A DNA stretch of 64,000 bases from DASRHT01 sp035293765 (lineage in GTDB: Bacteria > Chloroflexota > Ktedonobacteria > Ktedonobacterales > Ktedonobacteraceae): positions 96,505 through 160,504 of the forward strand of contig DATGMF010000025.1 of the NCBI GenBank assembly GCA_035293765.1. The letters run 5' to 3'. This document shows positions 42,768 through 51,853 of this stretch, one piece after another. A program made the translations under genes and the position numbers. The stretch's first letter is position 1. Each line of letters opens with the position of its first letter. Under the pieces are notes generated by a model. The model had not been told where the DNA came from. It ran no database searches and was given only the letters and a program-made list of their open reading frames with translations.

Positions 42768-44012
42768 TCATGAAAATGTGACAGGAAGGGCGACCAGACC
42801 GCGCAGGCCCAGGTTTTCGCGCCATGTGATGGGGCCGGGGGCCAGTTGTATCCCGGGCATGCGGCGCAGGATGGTCTCAAAGGCGATCTGACCCTCAATG
42901 CGAGCTAACGGCGCGCCGAAGCAGAAATGGCTGGCCCAGGCGAACGCCACATGGCGGTTATCCTTGCGACAAATATCGAGCCGGTCCGGGTCTGGGAAGC
43001 GTTCCGGGTCGCGGTTCGCCGCACCCATCACCGCTATGACTGCCTGACGCTGACGAATCGCTTTGCCGCCAAGCTCGGTATCGTAGGGAGCCAGCCGCGC
43101 AGTATGCTGGCTGGGGCTCTCGTAGCGCAGCAGCTCTTCAACGGCGGAGGGGACCAGCGAGAAGTCAGATTGCAGCAGTTCGAGCTGATCCCTATGGCGC
43201 AACAGCGTGAGCATTCCGTTTCCAATCAGGTTGGTCGTGGTTTCCTGACCGCCGACCATCGTCACAATCGTGTTGGCTACAACCTCTTCCTCCGTTAGCC
43301 GATCTCCATCCTGCTCAGCAGCGAGGAACGCACTGATCAGCCCATCGCGTGGTTGCTGTCGCTGCTCGCTGACGGCGGCCTGGAAATAGGCCACCATCTG
43401 TTCCAGGCTGCGTATCACGCGTGCGGCGCTATCGGGATTGTGCTGGAAGTTCCCAAGCACCTGCGCGAAGTCGGCGGACCAGGCCGTCAACTGCGGCCAA
43501 TCGGCAGTGGGTACGCCCAGCATCTCGGCGGTAACGATAGCGGGCAGGGGATAAGCCAGGTCCGCAATGATGTCCATCTGGCCTTTGTCCTGAACGGCGT
43601 CCAGCAGGCTATTGGTGATATCCTGGATATGCGAACGTAGAATCTCTACCCGCCGGGGGGTAAATGCCTTTGACGCCAGGCCCCGGACGCGATTATGGGA
43701 AGGGGGGTCCAGAAAAAGCATCTGGTGGATCATCACCTGAGCCAGCGGCGTCAACGCTGATAGGCCCAGCGCTGTCAACTGCTCAGGGGTGGGCGTGCGG
43801 TTAGCTGAGAAGCGCTGAAATACCGTCACCACATCGGCGTAGCGCGTAACCACCCAGGCATGCAGGTAGTGATCCCAGTGAACCGGGTCCTCGCTGCGGA
43901 GGCGGTGATACAGGGGATACGGGTTCGCCAGCACATCTGGATCGAGCAGATGGTACAGGCTGAGTATCTTCTGTTGTTTGTCCGGTGCCGATTGACTGCT
44001 ATGGATCGTCAT
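42768..44012 (-). CDS. cytochrome P450, probable aminoacyl-PCP hydroxylase
   Basis: A 414-residue soluble bacterial P450. The I-helix oxygen motif is GGQETT (254-259), the ExxR pair is E293/R296, and the haem cysteine is C364 in FAWASHFCFGAPLAR. In that loop two glycines of the usual FGxGxHxC are alanine. The ATG at 44012 is preferred, with GGAGG seven bases upstream. Lying between an adenylation-PCP didomain and a thioesterase, it resembles the NovI/OxyD arrangement in which a P450 beta-hydroxylates an amino acid bound to PCP. Redox partners are not in the cluster. The substrate assignment is inference. Confidence 0.9.
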   Translation of the reverse strand: MTIHSSQSAPDKQQKILSLYHLLDPDVLANPYPLYHRLRSEDPVHWDHYLHAWVVTRYADVVTVFQRFSANRTPTPEQLTALGLSALTPLAQVMIHQMLFLDPPSHNRVRGLASKAFTPRRVEILRSHIQDITNSLLDAVQDKGQMDIIADLAYPLPAIVTAEMLGVPTADWPQLTAWSADFAQVLGNFQHNPDSAARVIRSLEQMVAYFQAAVSEQRQQPRDGLISAFLAAEQDGDRLTEEEVVANTIVTMVGGQETTTNLIGNGMLTLLRHRDQLELLQSDFSLVPSAVEELLRYESPSQHTARLAPYDTELGGKAIRQRQAVIAVMGAANRDPERFPDPDRLDICRKDNRHVAFAWASHFCFGAPLARIEGQIAFETILRRMPGIQLAPGPITWRENLGLRGLVALPVTFS

Positions 44013-44073
44013 ACTCATTCCTCCAGCCAGGAGCGTTCCCACCCCTGTTGCGTTTCCATTTCTCGCTGTTGAT

Positions 44074-46080
44074 TTAATGTGTGTATGTTTCTTCCGAGAG
44101 GCGGCTATTATTTATATTCGGCGCGGAAGCCAGCATGTGCAGGGCTTCCTCGTCGCTCAATGCTTGCAATTTGAGCAAGATCAGCCGCTCGATCTCGGCA
44201 GAGAGTGAACGCACGGTGGGAGCATCGAAGAGTACACGCAGAGGTAGGTCAATGCCAAAGGTTTCGGCGATACGTGCGATGACCTGCGTTCCCAGTAAAG
44301 AGTGACCGCCGAGCATAAAAAAGTTTTCGTCACTGCCCACGCGCTCGGTCTCCAGAAGCCTGGCGATGATCGCGGCAATCTTCTCTTCAATAGGAGTGCG
44401 CGGCTCGGCAATCTCTCCATCTCGCAGCGTGTTGCCGGCATGCGGCGCTGGTAAGGCTGCACGATCAACTTTGCCGTTAGGAGTGGTTGGCAGCGTTGCT
44501 AATAACACAAAAGCCGTTGGAAGCATGTAATCTGGTAGGTGTACTGACAGCGTAGCGCGCAGGTTACTGACGGAGAGAGACGCTCCCTCAGCCGGTACGA
44601 TATAGGCAACCAGGCGTTTATCGCCGGGGGTATCTTCGCGCGCCATGACAAAGCTCATTTTGATAGCGGAATGGGAGTTCAGCCTGACCGCGATCTCATC
44701 CGGCTCGATGCGGAAACCGCGAATTTTGATCTGGTGGTCGGCGCGACCAAGAAAGGCAATCTGGCCGTCGGGCAGGAAGCGGGCCAGGTCACCAGTTTTA
44801 TAGAGACGCGCTCCCGGCTCTTTGCTGAAAGGATGAGCGATGAACTTCTCCGCCGTCAGTTCGGGGCGATTATGGTAGCCGCGTGCCAGACCGGCCCCGC
44901 CAATGTAGAGTTCTCCAGGCGTGCCAATCGGTACCGGCTGTAAGCAATCATCCAGGATGTACGTCTGTGCATGATCAATTGGGCGACCAATCGAAGGCGG
45001 AGCATCGGGCTGTTCGGTTGGTGGGACAATGCCGGACGTTGTTACTACGGTAGCTTCCGTCGGACCATAATTGTTGACAAGCGTGAATGGCAGCGCAGGT
45101 GATGGGTAGCGCTGGAGCTTATCGGCTCCCGTCAGCAGGAGGCGCAGCGATACAGGTGAGGGCCAGTCCAGATCCAGCACGCTTTCTGCTAACAATGTTG
45201 GCAGGAAGGTGATGGTGATATCCTCGTCTATCAGCCAGTCACGCAGAGCCGTTGGAGTGACTCGCGTCTCTTCGTCTGGAAGGTAGATGCGTGCGCCTGT
45301 TGCAAGGTAAGGCCAGAGCTCCCAACCCGTCGCGTCGAAAGCGGGGCTGGTGAGCTGAGTTGCTCTATCAGCCGCCGTCACGGCGAAGGCTCGCCAATGC
45401 CAGCGGACGAGGTTCAGCAGGCCCTTATGCGTAATCTGCACCCCCTTTGGCTGGCCGGTAGAGCCGGAAGTGTAGATAACGTAGGCCAGATGATGAAGAT
45501 GGAGCAGAGAAACTGGCGCGGTCTCTTTTTGTTGGGCGAGCGTTTCAGCATCTGTATCCAGACAGATAATCTGTGTGTCCTCGCCATCAAAGCTGCTGAT
45601 CAGGCCATGTTTGGTAATCAGAACGGGAGTCTGAGCATCTTTCAACATAAAAGAGAGGCGTTCGGGTGGATAGGCGGGATCGAGCGGCACGTAAGCTCCT
45701 CCCGCTTTAAGAATGCCCAGTAATGCCACCACCAGGTCCAGAGAGCGGTCGAGGCAGCATCCCACCAGTTTCTCTGGGCCTACCCCGAGCTTCCGCAGGT
45801 AGTGTGCGAGCTGGTTAGCACGCCGATTCAAGTCCCGGTAACTTAACCGCTCTTTCCCTGCTACCAATGCTATCGCCTCTGGTGTTGCGGCGGCCTGCTG
45901 CTCGATTAAAAGTGGAACAGAGCGCCGTTGTAAATGCTCTTGTTGAGCTGGATGATATTCGACTGGTAGTAGCCGGTCGTTTTTGGTAAGCGCCGGAGCA
46001 CCCGGAATGGAGGCTCCGTTGGAGATGGTGGTAAAGGTCGTATGAGCGCAAGTAGTAGCCTTATTGCTCTCACTATACAT
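44074..46080 (-). CDS. NRPS adenylation-PCP didomain, predicted leucine-activating
   Basis: A 668-residue protein with one adenylation domain (about 55-555) and one peptidyl-carrier domain (about 565-640), and no condensation domain. Core motifs: YTSGSTGQPKGV (A3), SPAFDATGWELW (A4), NNYGPTEATVV (A5), YKTGDLARFLPDGQIAFLGR (A7-A8) and TPNGKVDR (A10 lysine). Reading specificity positions against GrsA gives DAWFLGNVVK, an exact published leucine code. The PCP serine is about S594 in FFMLGGHSLLG. It should load leucine onto its own PCP for modification by the neighbouring P450. It is the first gene of the nine-gene leftward operon. Confidence 0.93.
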   Translation of the reverse strand: MYSESNKATTCAHTTFTTISNGASIPGAPALTKNDRLLPVEYHPAQQEHLQRRSVPLLIEQQAAATPEAIALVAGKERLSYRDLNRRANQLAHYLRKLGVGPEKLVGCCLDRSLDLVVALLGILKAGGAYVPLDPAYPPERLSFMLKDAQTPVLITKHGLISSFDGEDTQIICLDTDAETLAQQKETAPVSLLHLHHLAYVIYTSGSTGQPKGVQITHKGLLNLVRWHWRAFAVTAADRATQLTSPAFDATGWELWPYLATGARIYLPDEETRVTPTALRDWLIDEDITITFLPTLLAESVLDLDWPSPVSLRLLLTGADKLQRYPSPALPFTLVNNYGPTEATVVTTSGIVPPTEQPDAPPSIGRPIDHAQTYILDDCLQPVPIGTPGELYIGGAGLARGYHNRPELTAEKFIAHPFSKEPGARLYKTGDLARFLPDGQIAFLGRADHQIKIRGFRIEPDEIAVRLNSHSAIKMSFVMAREDTPGDKRLVAYIVPAEGASLSVSNLRATLSVHLPDYMLPTAFVLLATLPTTPNGKVDRAALPAPHAGNTLRDGEIAEPRTPIEEKIAAIIARLLETERVGSDENFFMLGGHSLLGTQVIARIAETFGIDLPLRVLFDAPTVRSLSAEIERLILLKLQALSDEEALHMLASAPNINNSRLSEETYTH

Positions 46081-46890
46081 GACTGTTGCTCCCCTCTGTA
46101 GCCATTTGAGGCGTCATACCTGTAGCTATTACAGGTACTAATAACGTGGAACATATGCAACGCGGACAGCAAGCGTTTACACTGCCACTCTCTGATTAAA
46201 TAATAAATTGTGAACTTAAAATCTATATACCATCCACATCTCAACCTAAAGATACTTAAATACAAAGGAATATGTCAATAATGGTAAACTTTACTTGGAG
46301 ATTTATATTCCATCAAATAGTAATGTTTTATTAGAGTATACTTATTATATTAATGTATGTAAAAATGATTGTTCTGCTGTAAAAACCTGTGTTTTTTGCC
46401 TGAAAGGTCTGTTTTATCTTTAACCATCGGCTTTCAGGTAACAGGGGAATAGGATTAAGGGTGGTGATTTTGTTAAGATGTGGGTGAGTTCAGGTAAATA
46501 AAATGGTGAAATGGCGCGATCTGGTTAAAAAAATCAAACGTCATTGTTTCAAACTTTAAGGAAGGGGGGAGAGCTACAAGAGGCAGTGGAGAAGTGATCA
46601 AGGCGTATGAGGGGAGGGCGTGATGGATAGGTTGATGGCGAAGTGGATAGAGCGAATCGGGAGGTGCATAGAGAAACTTCGAGATTTCGTGTGAGAAGTT
46701 GTCCAGGACGTACGTAGTACATATAGTGCTAGCTCGGGGTTCTCATTTGGATGTGAGGGATCTGGAGCTGGTAGTATATGCGGTGTGGGAAGCTGCTAAT
46801 CCGACACTTGCTGTGGTTTCCTTTTTCATGTATTACCGGGAAGGGAAAACCAGATCCTCAATGCATGTATTATTTTCTGAGGAGGACATG
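46081..46890. other. long AT-rich divergent intergenic region
   Basis: About 800 bases, strongly AT-rich from 46181 to 46400, between the adenylation-PCP operon and the ABC-importer operon. It should contain both promoters. The open frame in phase with the lipoprotein (from 46699) has no ribosome site. Only short frames are seen, one of which may be a toxin-gene remnant (46503-46559). Confidence 0.55.
46503..46559 (+). pseudogene. possible HicA-like remnant
   Basis: An 18-codon frame encodes MVKWRDLVKKIKRHCFKL followed by a stop. It resembles the first residues of HicA mRNA-interferase toxins (a K/R-x-L-hydrophobic-K-x-hydrophobic-K-x-x-G/C-F pattern). In the same frame after the stop come Gly/Arg-rich codons but no conserved HicA histidine. 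It is too short to be sure. Confidence 0.2.
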
Positions 46891-48573
46891 ATGTTCAAGA
46901 GACCCAGACCAAGATTCCTCTTGATGGCATTCTCAGTGATGTCGCTGTTGATCCTGGTTTTGAGCGCCTGTGGAGCGCAGGGCACGCCAGTGCAGCAGCA
47001 GACGCAGAAGGCGGTAAGGGGTGGCACCTGGATTGATGACATTCCTAATGAGCCTGGTTCGCTCATTCCTAATGGCGATTCCCAGACTTTTGATGTAGTG
47101 ATGGAGCAGGCGTTATACACCCCCCCATTTGTTGGTGATTATGCTGGTAAGATCACTCCTTACATTGCAACGGAAGTTCCGACGCTTGCCAACGGTGGGG
47201 TAAGCGCGGACCTCAAGACATGGACGATCAAACTACGTCCCGGGTTGAAATGGAACGATGGGCAGCCACTCAATGCCGATGACCTCGATTTCACCTGGAG
47301 GCTCTGGGACAATCCCAAGTTCGGCGCGGCCAGCACGGTCGGGTATAATCTGATTACCTCGGATGACATCTCAGCAGACAAGTTGACAATCACCTTCCAT
47401 CTCAAGTCACCCTATGCGCCGTTCCTGGCCTTGTGGACAGATGGTGCCGGTTCGCCTCTGCCCAAGCATCACTTTGAGAGCATGGCTCCTGATGCAATCT
47501 TAAAATCCAAAGATAACCTGAATCCATCAGTTACCAGCGGCCCCTTTATGATGAGCGAAAGCGTGCCAGGCGATCACTATACCGTGGTGCGCAACCCGAA
47601 TTACTTCCAGGCATCCGCGGGTCTGCCGTATCTGGATAAAATCATCTTCCGCCCGATAGCGAGCGAAGATACGATCCTCAAGGACTTGCAGGCTGGCTCT
47701 ATCACCTCCTCGTGGTTCCTGGATGTGAGCAAGACCAATACCTACAAGACCCTGTCAAATTACAAACTGGCGGTCAATCCCAACGCCTCAAACTATGAGG
47801 TGATGATTATCAATCTCAAGAACCCGATTCTGGGGCAAAACCTGGAAGTGCGTCAAGCCATGTCGATGGCAATCGATCATAATGCGCTGATCCAGGTGGC
47901 CCGTCTGGGTCAGGCTGTTCCATTGTGTACCGATCACGGTAAGTCGCTCAACCCCGGTTATCAGGCCAATGCTGCTTGTCCGAAATTTGATCCTGCTGCC
48001 GCGAACGCGCTGCTTGATCAGCATGGTTGGGTCAAAGGCCCTGATGGCGTGCGCTCAAAGAATGGCCAGCGCCTCGAATTCACCTATTCTACTACCTCAG
48101 GTAAGCCCTGGCGGTTGAATGACGAGCAAATCATCCAATCCAACTTCAAGGATATCGGCATCAAGATCAACATCGTGAACTATCCGGCCAGCACCTACTT
48201 TGGTTCATTCCTGCCCAATGGCAAGCATGACCTGGCGGAATTTGAGAATGCGTACACATACGATCCTGATGATGAGGCCCTTCTGGGCTGCGCCGATCAG
48301 GGGACGAATGGCGAGAACTGGAGCTTCTACTGCAATCCACAGATGGATAAGTTTATCCATCAAGAGCAGCAGACGGCTGATCCTGCTGGGCGCCAGGCGG
48401 CCTTCGACCAGATCCACTCGCTTGAACTCAGCGACATCCCGTTCATTGTTCTGTACAGCCCGGTAGACCAGGGCATTGCCAAAACCACGGCTCACAACTA
48501 CGCTCCTGCCCCCGAGGGCGCCTCGGAAACGATCAACGTCTGGCAGTGGTGGTGTACAAATGGACAGTGTTAG
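46891..48573 (+). CDS. peptide ABC transporter substrate-binding lipoprotein
   Basis: A 560-residue extracellular solute-binding protein of family 5 (OppA/DppA). A lipoprotein signal ends in the lipobox LSAC with Cys27. GGTWIDDIPNEP, LKTWTIKLRPGLKWNDGQPLNADDLDFTW and VRQAMSMAIDHNAL are family motifs. It should be lipid-anchored outside the membrane and deliver peptides or other ligands to the permease pair downstream. The ATG at 46891 follows GAGGAGGAC; the open frame upstream lacks a signal. An intercistronic hairpin starts at its stop codon. The ligand cannot be predicted. Confidence 0.93.
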   Translation: MFKRPRPRFLLMAFSVMSLLILVLSACGAQGTPVQQQTQKAVRGGTWIDDIPNEPGSLIPNGDSQTFDVVMEQALYTPPFVGDYAGKITPYIATEVPTLANGGVSADLKTWTIKLRPGLKWNDGQPLNADDLDFTWRLWDNPKFGAASTVGYNLITSDDISADKLTITFHLKSPYAPFLALWTDGAGSPLPKHHFESMAPDAILKSKDNLNPSVTSGPFMMSESVPGDHYTVVRNPNYFQASAGLPYLDKIIFRPIASEDTILKDLQAGSITSSWFLDVSKTNTYKTLSNYKLAVNPNASNYEVMIINLKNPILGQNLEVRQAMSMAIDHNALIQVARLGQAVPLCTDHGKSLNPGYQANAACPKFDPAAANALLDQHGWVKGPDGVRSKNGQRLEFTYSTTSGKPWRLNDEQIIQSNFKDIGIKINIVNYPASTYFGSFLPNGKHDLAEFENAYTYDPDDEALLGCADQGTNGENWSFYCNPQMDKFIHQEQQTADPAGRQAAFDQIHSLELSDIPFIVLYSPVDQGIAKTTAHNYAPAPEGASETINVWQWWCTNGQC

Positions 48574-48590
48574 CGTCTAGTGGACGCTAA
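48570..48590 (+). terminator. intercistronic hairpin after the binding-protein gene
   Basis: TTAGCGTC and GACGCTAA form a perfect 8-bp stem around TAGTG, overlapping the stop codon. No T-run follows. It may stabilise the binding-protein mRNA end or attenuate expression of the permease genes. Confidence 0.45.
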
Positions 48591-48794
48591 CTCTGGCCCG
48601 CTGTCGTGTTAGATTTGTCGCTGTAAATGTCTCTGGTGGGGTGTTAGCAAATATCCTGCCAGAGATATTTTGTGTGTACCCATTGTTGACGTTACGTCAA
48701 AAAATGTTACACTGGATAAGATTGACAAAGCGTCGTTTCGTGTTGCACTATAAAGGGCAAATTAAATTCTCACCTTTTAGTATCGGAGGTGCAT

Positions 48795-49757
48795 ATGGGC
48801 CGATATATCATTCGACGTTTGCTGCAAGCTATACCGCTACTATTCCTGCTTTCTATCTTTGTGTTCCTTTTGATCCATGCGATGCCAGGAGGGCCAGAGC
48901 AGGTAATCTTTAACCCGCATCTGGATGCCGCTGGCCGTGCAGCTCTTCGCGCCAGCTTTGGCCTGGATCAGCCCTTGCCCGTGCAGTACATTAAATGGTT
49001 AGGGAATATGCTAACCGGTAATTTCGGCTTCTCCTTTCAAACCAAGCAGCCGGTTACCGATCTTTTGAGCGAACGCTTCCCCAACACCTTAGTGCTGTTT
49101 GCGGCTGCGCTCTCCATTGCACTGGTAATGGCTGTTTTGCTGGGCTCGCTCTCTGCTCAACGGCAAAACTCCGCCACTGATTATACGCTGACGGCGCTTT
49201 CGTATTTTGGCCTTGCCATGCCAGCTTTCTTGCTCGGGCTCTTTCTGCAAGACGTTTTTGCAGTACAGTTACACTGGCTGCCGGTCTCCGGTACACAAAC
49301 TTTAGGGTTTAGCTTTGATTTCTTCAACGGACTGCTTGATCGGTTTTTGCACCTGATATTACCAACGACAGCCCTGGCTACGCTTTTTGTCGCTGGCTGG
49401 AGTCGTTTTATGCGTTCCAGCATGATCGATGTCGTAAAACAGGATTACATGCGTACGGCCCGGGCGAAGGGCGTCACTCCCAGGGCTATGCTGTTCCAGC
49501 ACGCGCTACGCAATGCGGTGATCCCGCTTATCACCGTAGTGGCGATTGATTTTGGTAGTGTGGCCGGCGGCGCGGTCATCACTGAAGGCATTTTTGCCTG
49601 GCCCGGGATGGGACAACTGTTTTTCAACTCGCTTGAGAGCCGCGATTTTCCAGTACTTCTGGCTATCCTGGTAATCGGCGCAACGTTTGTGATAATGTTT
49701 AACCTGATAGCAGATATTCTGTACGGCGTGATGGACCCGCGTATCCGTTACTCATAG
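48795..49757 (+). CDS. peptide ABC transporter permease (OppB/DppB type)
   Basis: A 320-residue inner-membrane permease with six helices, beginning with the typical MGRYIIRRLLQAIPLLFLLSIFVFLLIHAMPGGP. The EAA loop YMRTARAKGVTPRAMLFQHALRNAVIPLITV contacts the ATPases. GGAGG five bases before the ATG at 48795 fixes the start; the GTG at 48789 is too close. The next gene starts 19 bases after its stop. It forms a heterodimer with the OppC-type permease. Confidence 0.95.
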   Translation: MGRYIIRRLLQAIPLLFLLSIFVFLLIHAMPGGPEQVIFNPHLDAAGRAALRASFGLDQPLPVQYIKWLGNMLTGNFGFSFQTKQPVTDLLSERFPNTLVLFAAALSIALVMAVLLGSLSAQRQNSATDYTLTALSYFGLAMPAFLLGLFLQDVFAVQLHWLPVSGTQTLGFSFDFFNGLLDRFLHLILPTTALATLFVAGWSRFMRSSMIDVVKQDYMRTARAKGVTPRAMLFQHALRNAVIPLITVVAIDFGSVAGGAVITEGIFAWPGMGQLFFNSLESRDFPVLLAILVIGATFVIMFNLIADILYGVMDPRIRYS

Positions 49758-49776
49758 CCTGTTGGAGAAAGAACAT

Positions 49777-50718
49777 ATGGATATATCTGAAAAGATCAAT
49801 ACCGCGCCGACGCAGGAAGATGAGCTTGAGGCTTTTCTTGATCTGACGCCGGAGTTAGTGCGGAAGCGCCGTAGCCAGGGAAAGATCATTTTTGATCGTT
49901 TCATTCGTAACAGGGCGGCTATCGGAGGGCTGGCCTTTCTGGTGCTCCTGATTCTGGCTTGCTTTCTCGCCCCATTTATAACCGGCCATAATCAGCCAGA
50001 TGTGATTCATCTATCTGATACATTGCAGGGGCCATCACTGCGCTATCCCTTTGGTACCGACGATCTCGGGCGAGATGAGTTTGCTCGCGCTATGTTCGGT
50101 GGTCAGGTTTCCTTAGAGGTGGGCCTTACTTCGATGCTAGTCTCGATTATCTTTGGCATTGGCATCGGGTCCATCGCTGGCTTTTACGGGGGGATCATTG
50201 ATAACGTTTTGATGCGTCTGACGGATGTCGTTCTGGCGATCCCGCTCTACCTACTCCTGTTTGTGCTCTCCGCCACGTTCTCTGATGGTTCGCCCCGTTT
50301 TGTCATCCTGCTGATTGCTTTTTTTGGCTGGACAAACGTAGCGCGTCTGGTACGCGGGGAGTTTCTGGCGCTGAAAGAACGCGAATATGTTCTGGCTGCT
50401 CGTACCATTGGTGCCAGAAGTTTTCGCTTGATGTTTCTCCATATCTTGCCAAATGCGGCGGGGGCGGTCATTGTGAGCGCAACGCTGCTCGTTGGTGCTA
50501 ACATCATTCTTGAATCGGTATTGAGCTACTTCGGTTTTGGTCTGCATCTGCCATCTGCAAGTTGGGGCAATATCATTGCACTTGGTCAGGACCTCTATGA
50601 CTCCGCTCCCTGGCTGGTGTTTATTCCTGGCCTGCTCATCTTCTTTACCGTCTTGAGTTTCAACCTGGTGGGAGATGGCTTGCGCGATGCCCTCGATCCC
50701 TACATGACCGAGCGTTAA
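49777..50718 (+). CDS. peptide ABC transporter permease (OppC/DppC type)
   Basis: A 313-residue permease with a cytoplasmic N-terminal segment of about 45 residues (ELVRKRRSQGKIIFDRFIRNR), then six helices. FGTDDLGRDEFARAMFGGQVSLEVG is the family signature, and EYVLAARTIGARSFRLMFLHILPNA is the EAA loop. The ATG at 49777 has GGAG nine bases upstream. It partners the OppB-type protein encoded just before it. Confidence 0.95.
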   Translation: MDISEKINTAPTQEDELEAFLDLTPELVRKRRSQGKIIFDRFIRNRAAIGGLAFLVLLILACFLAPFITGHNQPDVIHLSDTLQGPSLRYPFGTDDLGRDEFARAMFGGQVSLEVGLTSMLVSIIFGIGIGSIAGFYGGIIDNVLMRLTDVVLAIPLYLLLFVLSATFSDGSPRFVILLIAFFGWTNVARLVRGEFLALKEREYVLAARTIGARSFRLMFLHILPNAAGAVIVSATLLVGANIILESVLSYFGFGLHLPSASWGNIIALGQDLYDSAPWLVFIPGLLIFFTVLSFNLVGDGLRDALDPYMTER

Positions 50719-50746
50719 ATTATCTGTTGTAGAAGGAGTTACGAAC

Positions 50747-51826
50747 TTGGGAGAGTATCTGCTCGAAGTGCAGGATCTCAAGACCTACTTTAAGACAAAG
50801 GCCGGTCGCGTGCGGGCAGTCGATGGGGTAAGCTTTGCGATCAAGCCAGGCGAGAAAGTAGCGATTGTGGGAGAAAGTGGCTGTGGGAAAAGCGTCACGG
50901 CCCTCTCCATTATGCGCCTTGTCGCGCAACCACCAGGTGAATATGCAGGCGGCAGCATCTTCTTTGATGGACAGGATCTACTTGATACCCCGGAAAGCAC
51001 GATGCGCAAAATACGTGGTGGCAAGATCGGGATGATCTTTCAAGATCCGATGACCTGCTTGAATCCCACCATGACGGTAGGGCGGCAAATTGCGGAAGGG
51101 CTGCGTATCCATCTTAAACTATCGGAGAGCGAGGCACGGAAACGTGCCATTTCTCTGCTGGATCAAGTGGGTATTCCTGCTGCGGCGGAACGGATCAATT
51201 CCTACCCTCATCAGTTTAGCGGCGGCATGCGTCAGCGCGTCATGATCGCTATGGCGCTGGCATGTAACCCCAAGCTGCTGATCGCAGATGAGCCCACGAC
51301 GGCGCTGGATGTCACGGTCCAGGCGCAGATTCTAGAGCTGATTAACGGGGTATGCAGCGAGTTTGGAACGGCGCTGATCTTGATTACCCACGACCTGGGG
51401 GTAGTGGCCGGTATGGCTGACCGTGTGATTGTGATGTATGCTGGCAAGGTGGCCGAGGAGGCCCCAACCGATGAGCTATTTAGCAATCCACGCCATCCCT
51501 ACACCGTTGGGCTGCTAGGCTCGGTACCACGGTTGGATGAGAAGCGCAGCGATGAGTTAAGGACCATCGAAGGCGCCCCTCCCGATCTCTTGAGACCTCC
51601 AAGCGGCTGTCCTTTCATGCCGCGTTGTTTCTTTGCCCGCGGCATCTGCCGTACCATGCCTTCCTTTGATCCGGTCGCTGGCAATCTGGCCCATCGCAAA
51701 GCTTGCTGGGTGGATATAACCAACGAAAAAGAGCAGGCATACGCAGAACGGCGGCGACAGAAACGTCTGGCGGACCAGCTCGCGGCTCTTGAGGCGGCAG
51801 CCAGCCATACCCCTCACACATCATAA
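50747..51826 (+). CDS. peptide ABC transporter ATP-binding protein (OppD/DppD type)
   Basis: A 359-residue ATPase. Walker A is GESGCGKS, the ABC signature FSGGMRQRVMIAMAL, Walker B LLIADEPTTALD. The C-terminal oligopeptide-transporter cysteine region (GCPFMPRCFFARGICRTMPSF) may bind an Fe-S cluster, as in OppD/DppD relatives. Translation starts at a TTG (50747) with AAGGAG eight bases upstream. The C-terminus adds an Arg/Ala-rich helix. It pairs with the OppF-type ATPase that follows. Confidence 0.95.
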   Translation: MGEYLLEVQDLKTYFKTKAGRVRAVDGVSFAIKPGEKVAIVGESGCGKSVTALSIMRLVAQPPGEYAGGSIFFDGQDLLDTPESTMRKIRGGKIGMIFQDPMTCLNPTMTVGRQIAEGLRIHLKLSESEARKRAISLLDQVGIPAAAERINSYPHQFSGGMRQRVMIAMALACNPKLLIADEPTTALDVTVQAQILELINGVCSEFGTALILITHDLGVVAGMADRVIVMYAGKVAEEAPTDELFSNPRHPYTVGLLGSVPRLDEKRSDELRTIEGAPPDLLRPPSGCPFMPRCFFARGICRTMPSFDPVAGNLAHRKACWVDITNEKEQAYAERRRQKRLADQLAALEAAASHTPHTS

Positions 51827-51853
51827 AAACGCACATGATTTAAGGAGAAGAAG

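Noticed and set aside
46699..46890. N-terminal extension of the substrate-binding protein
   Set aside because: The lipoprotein signal and a strong ribosome site start at 46891; the extension has neither.
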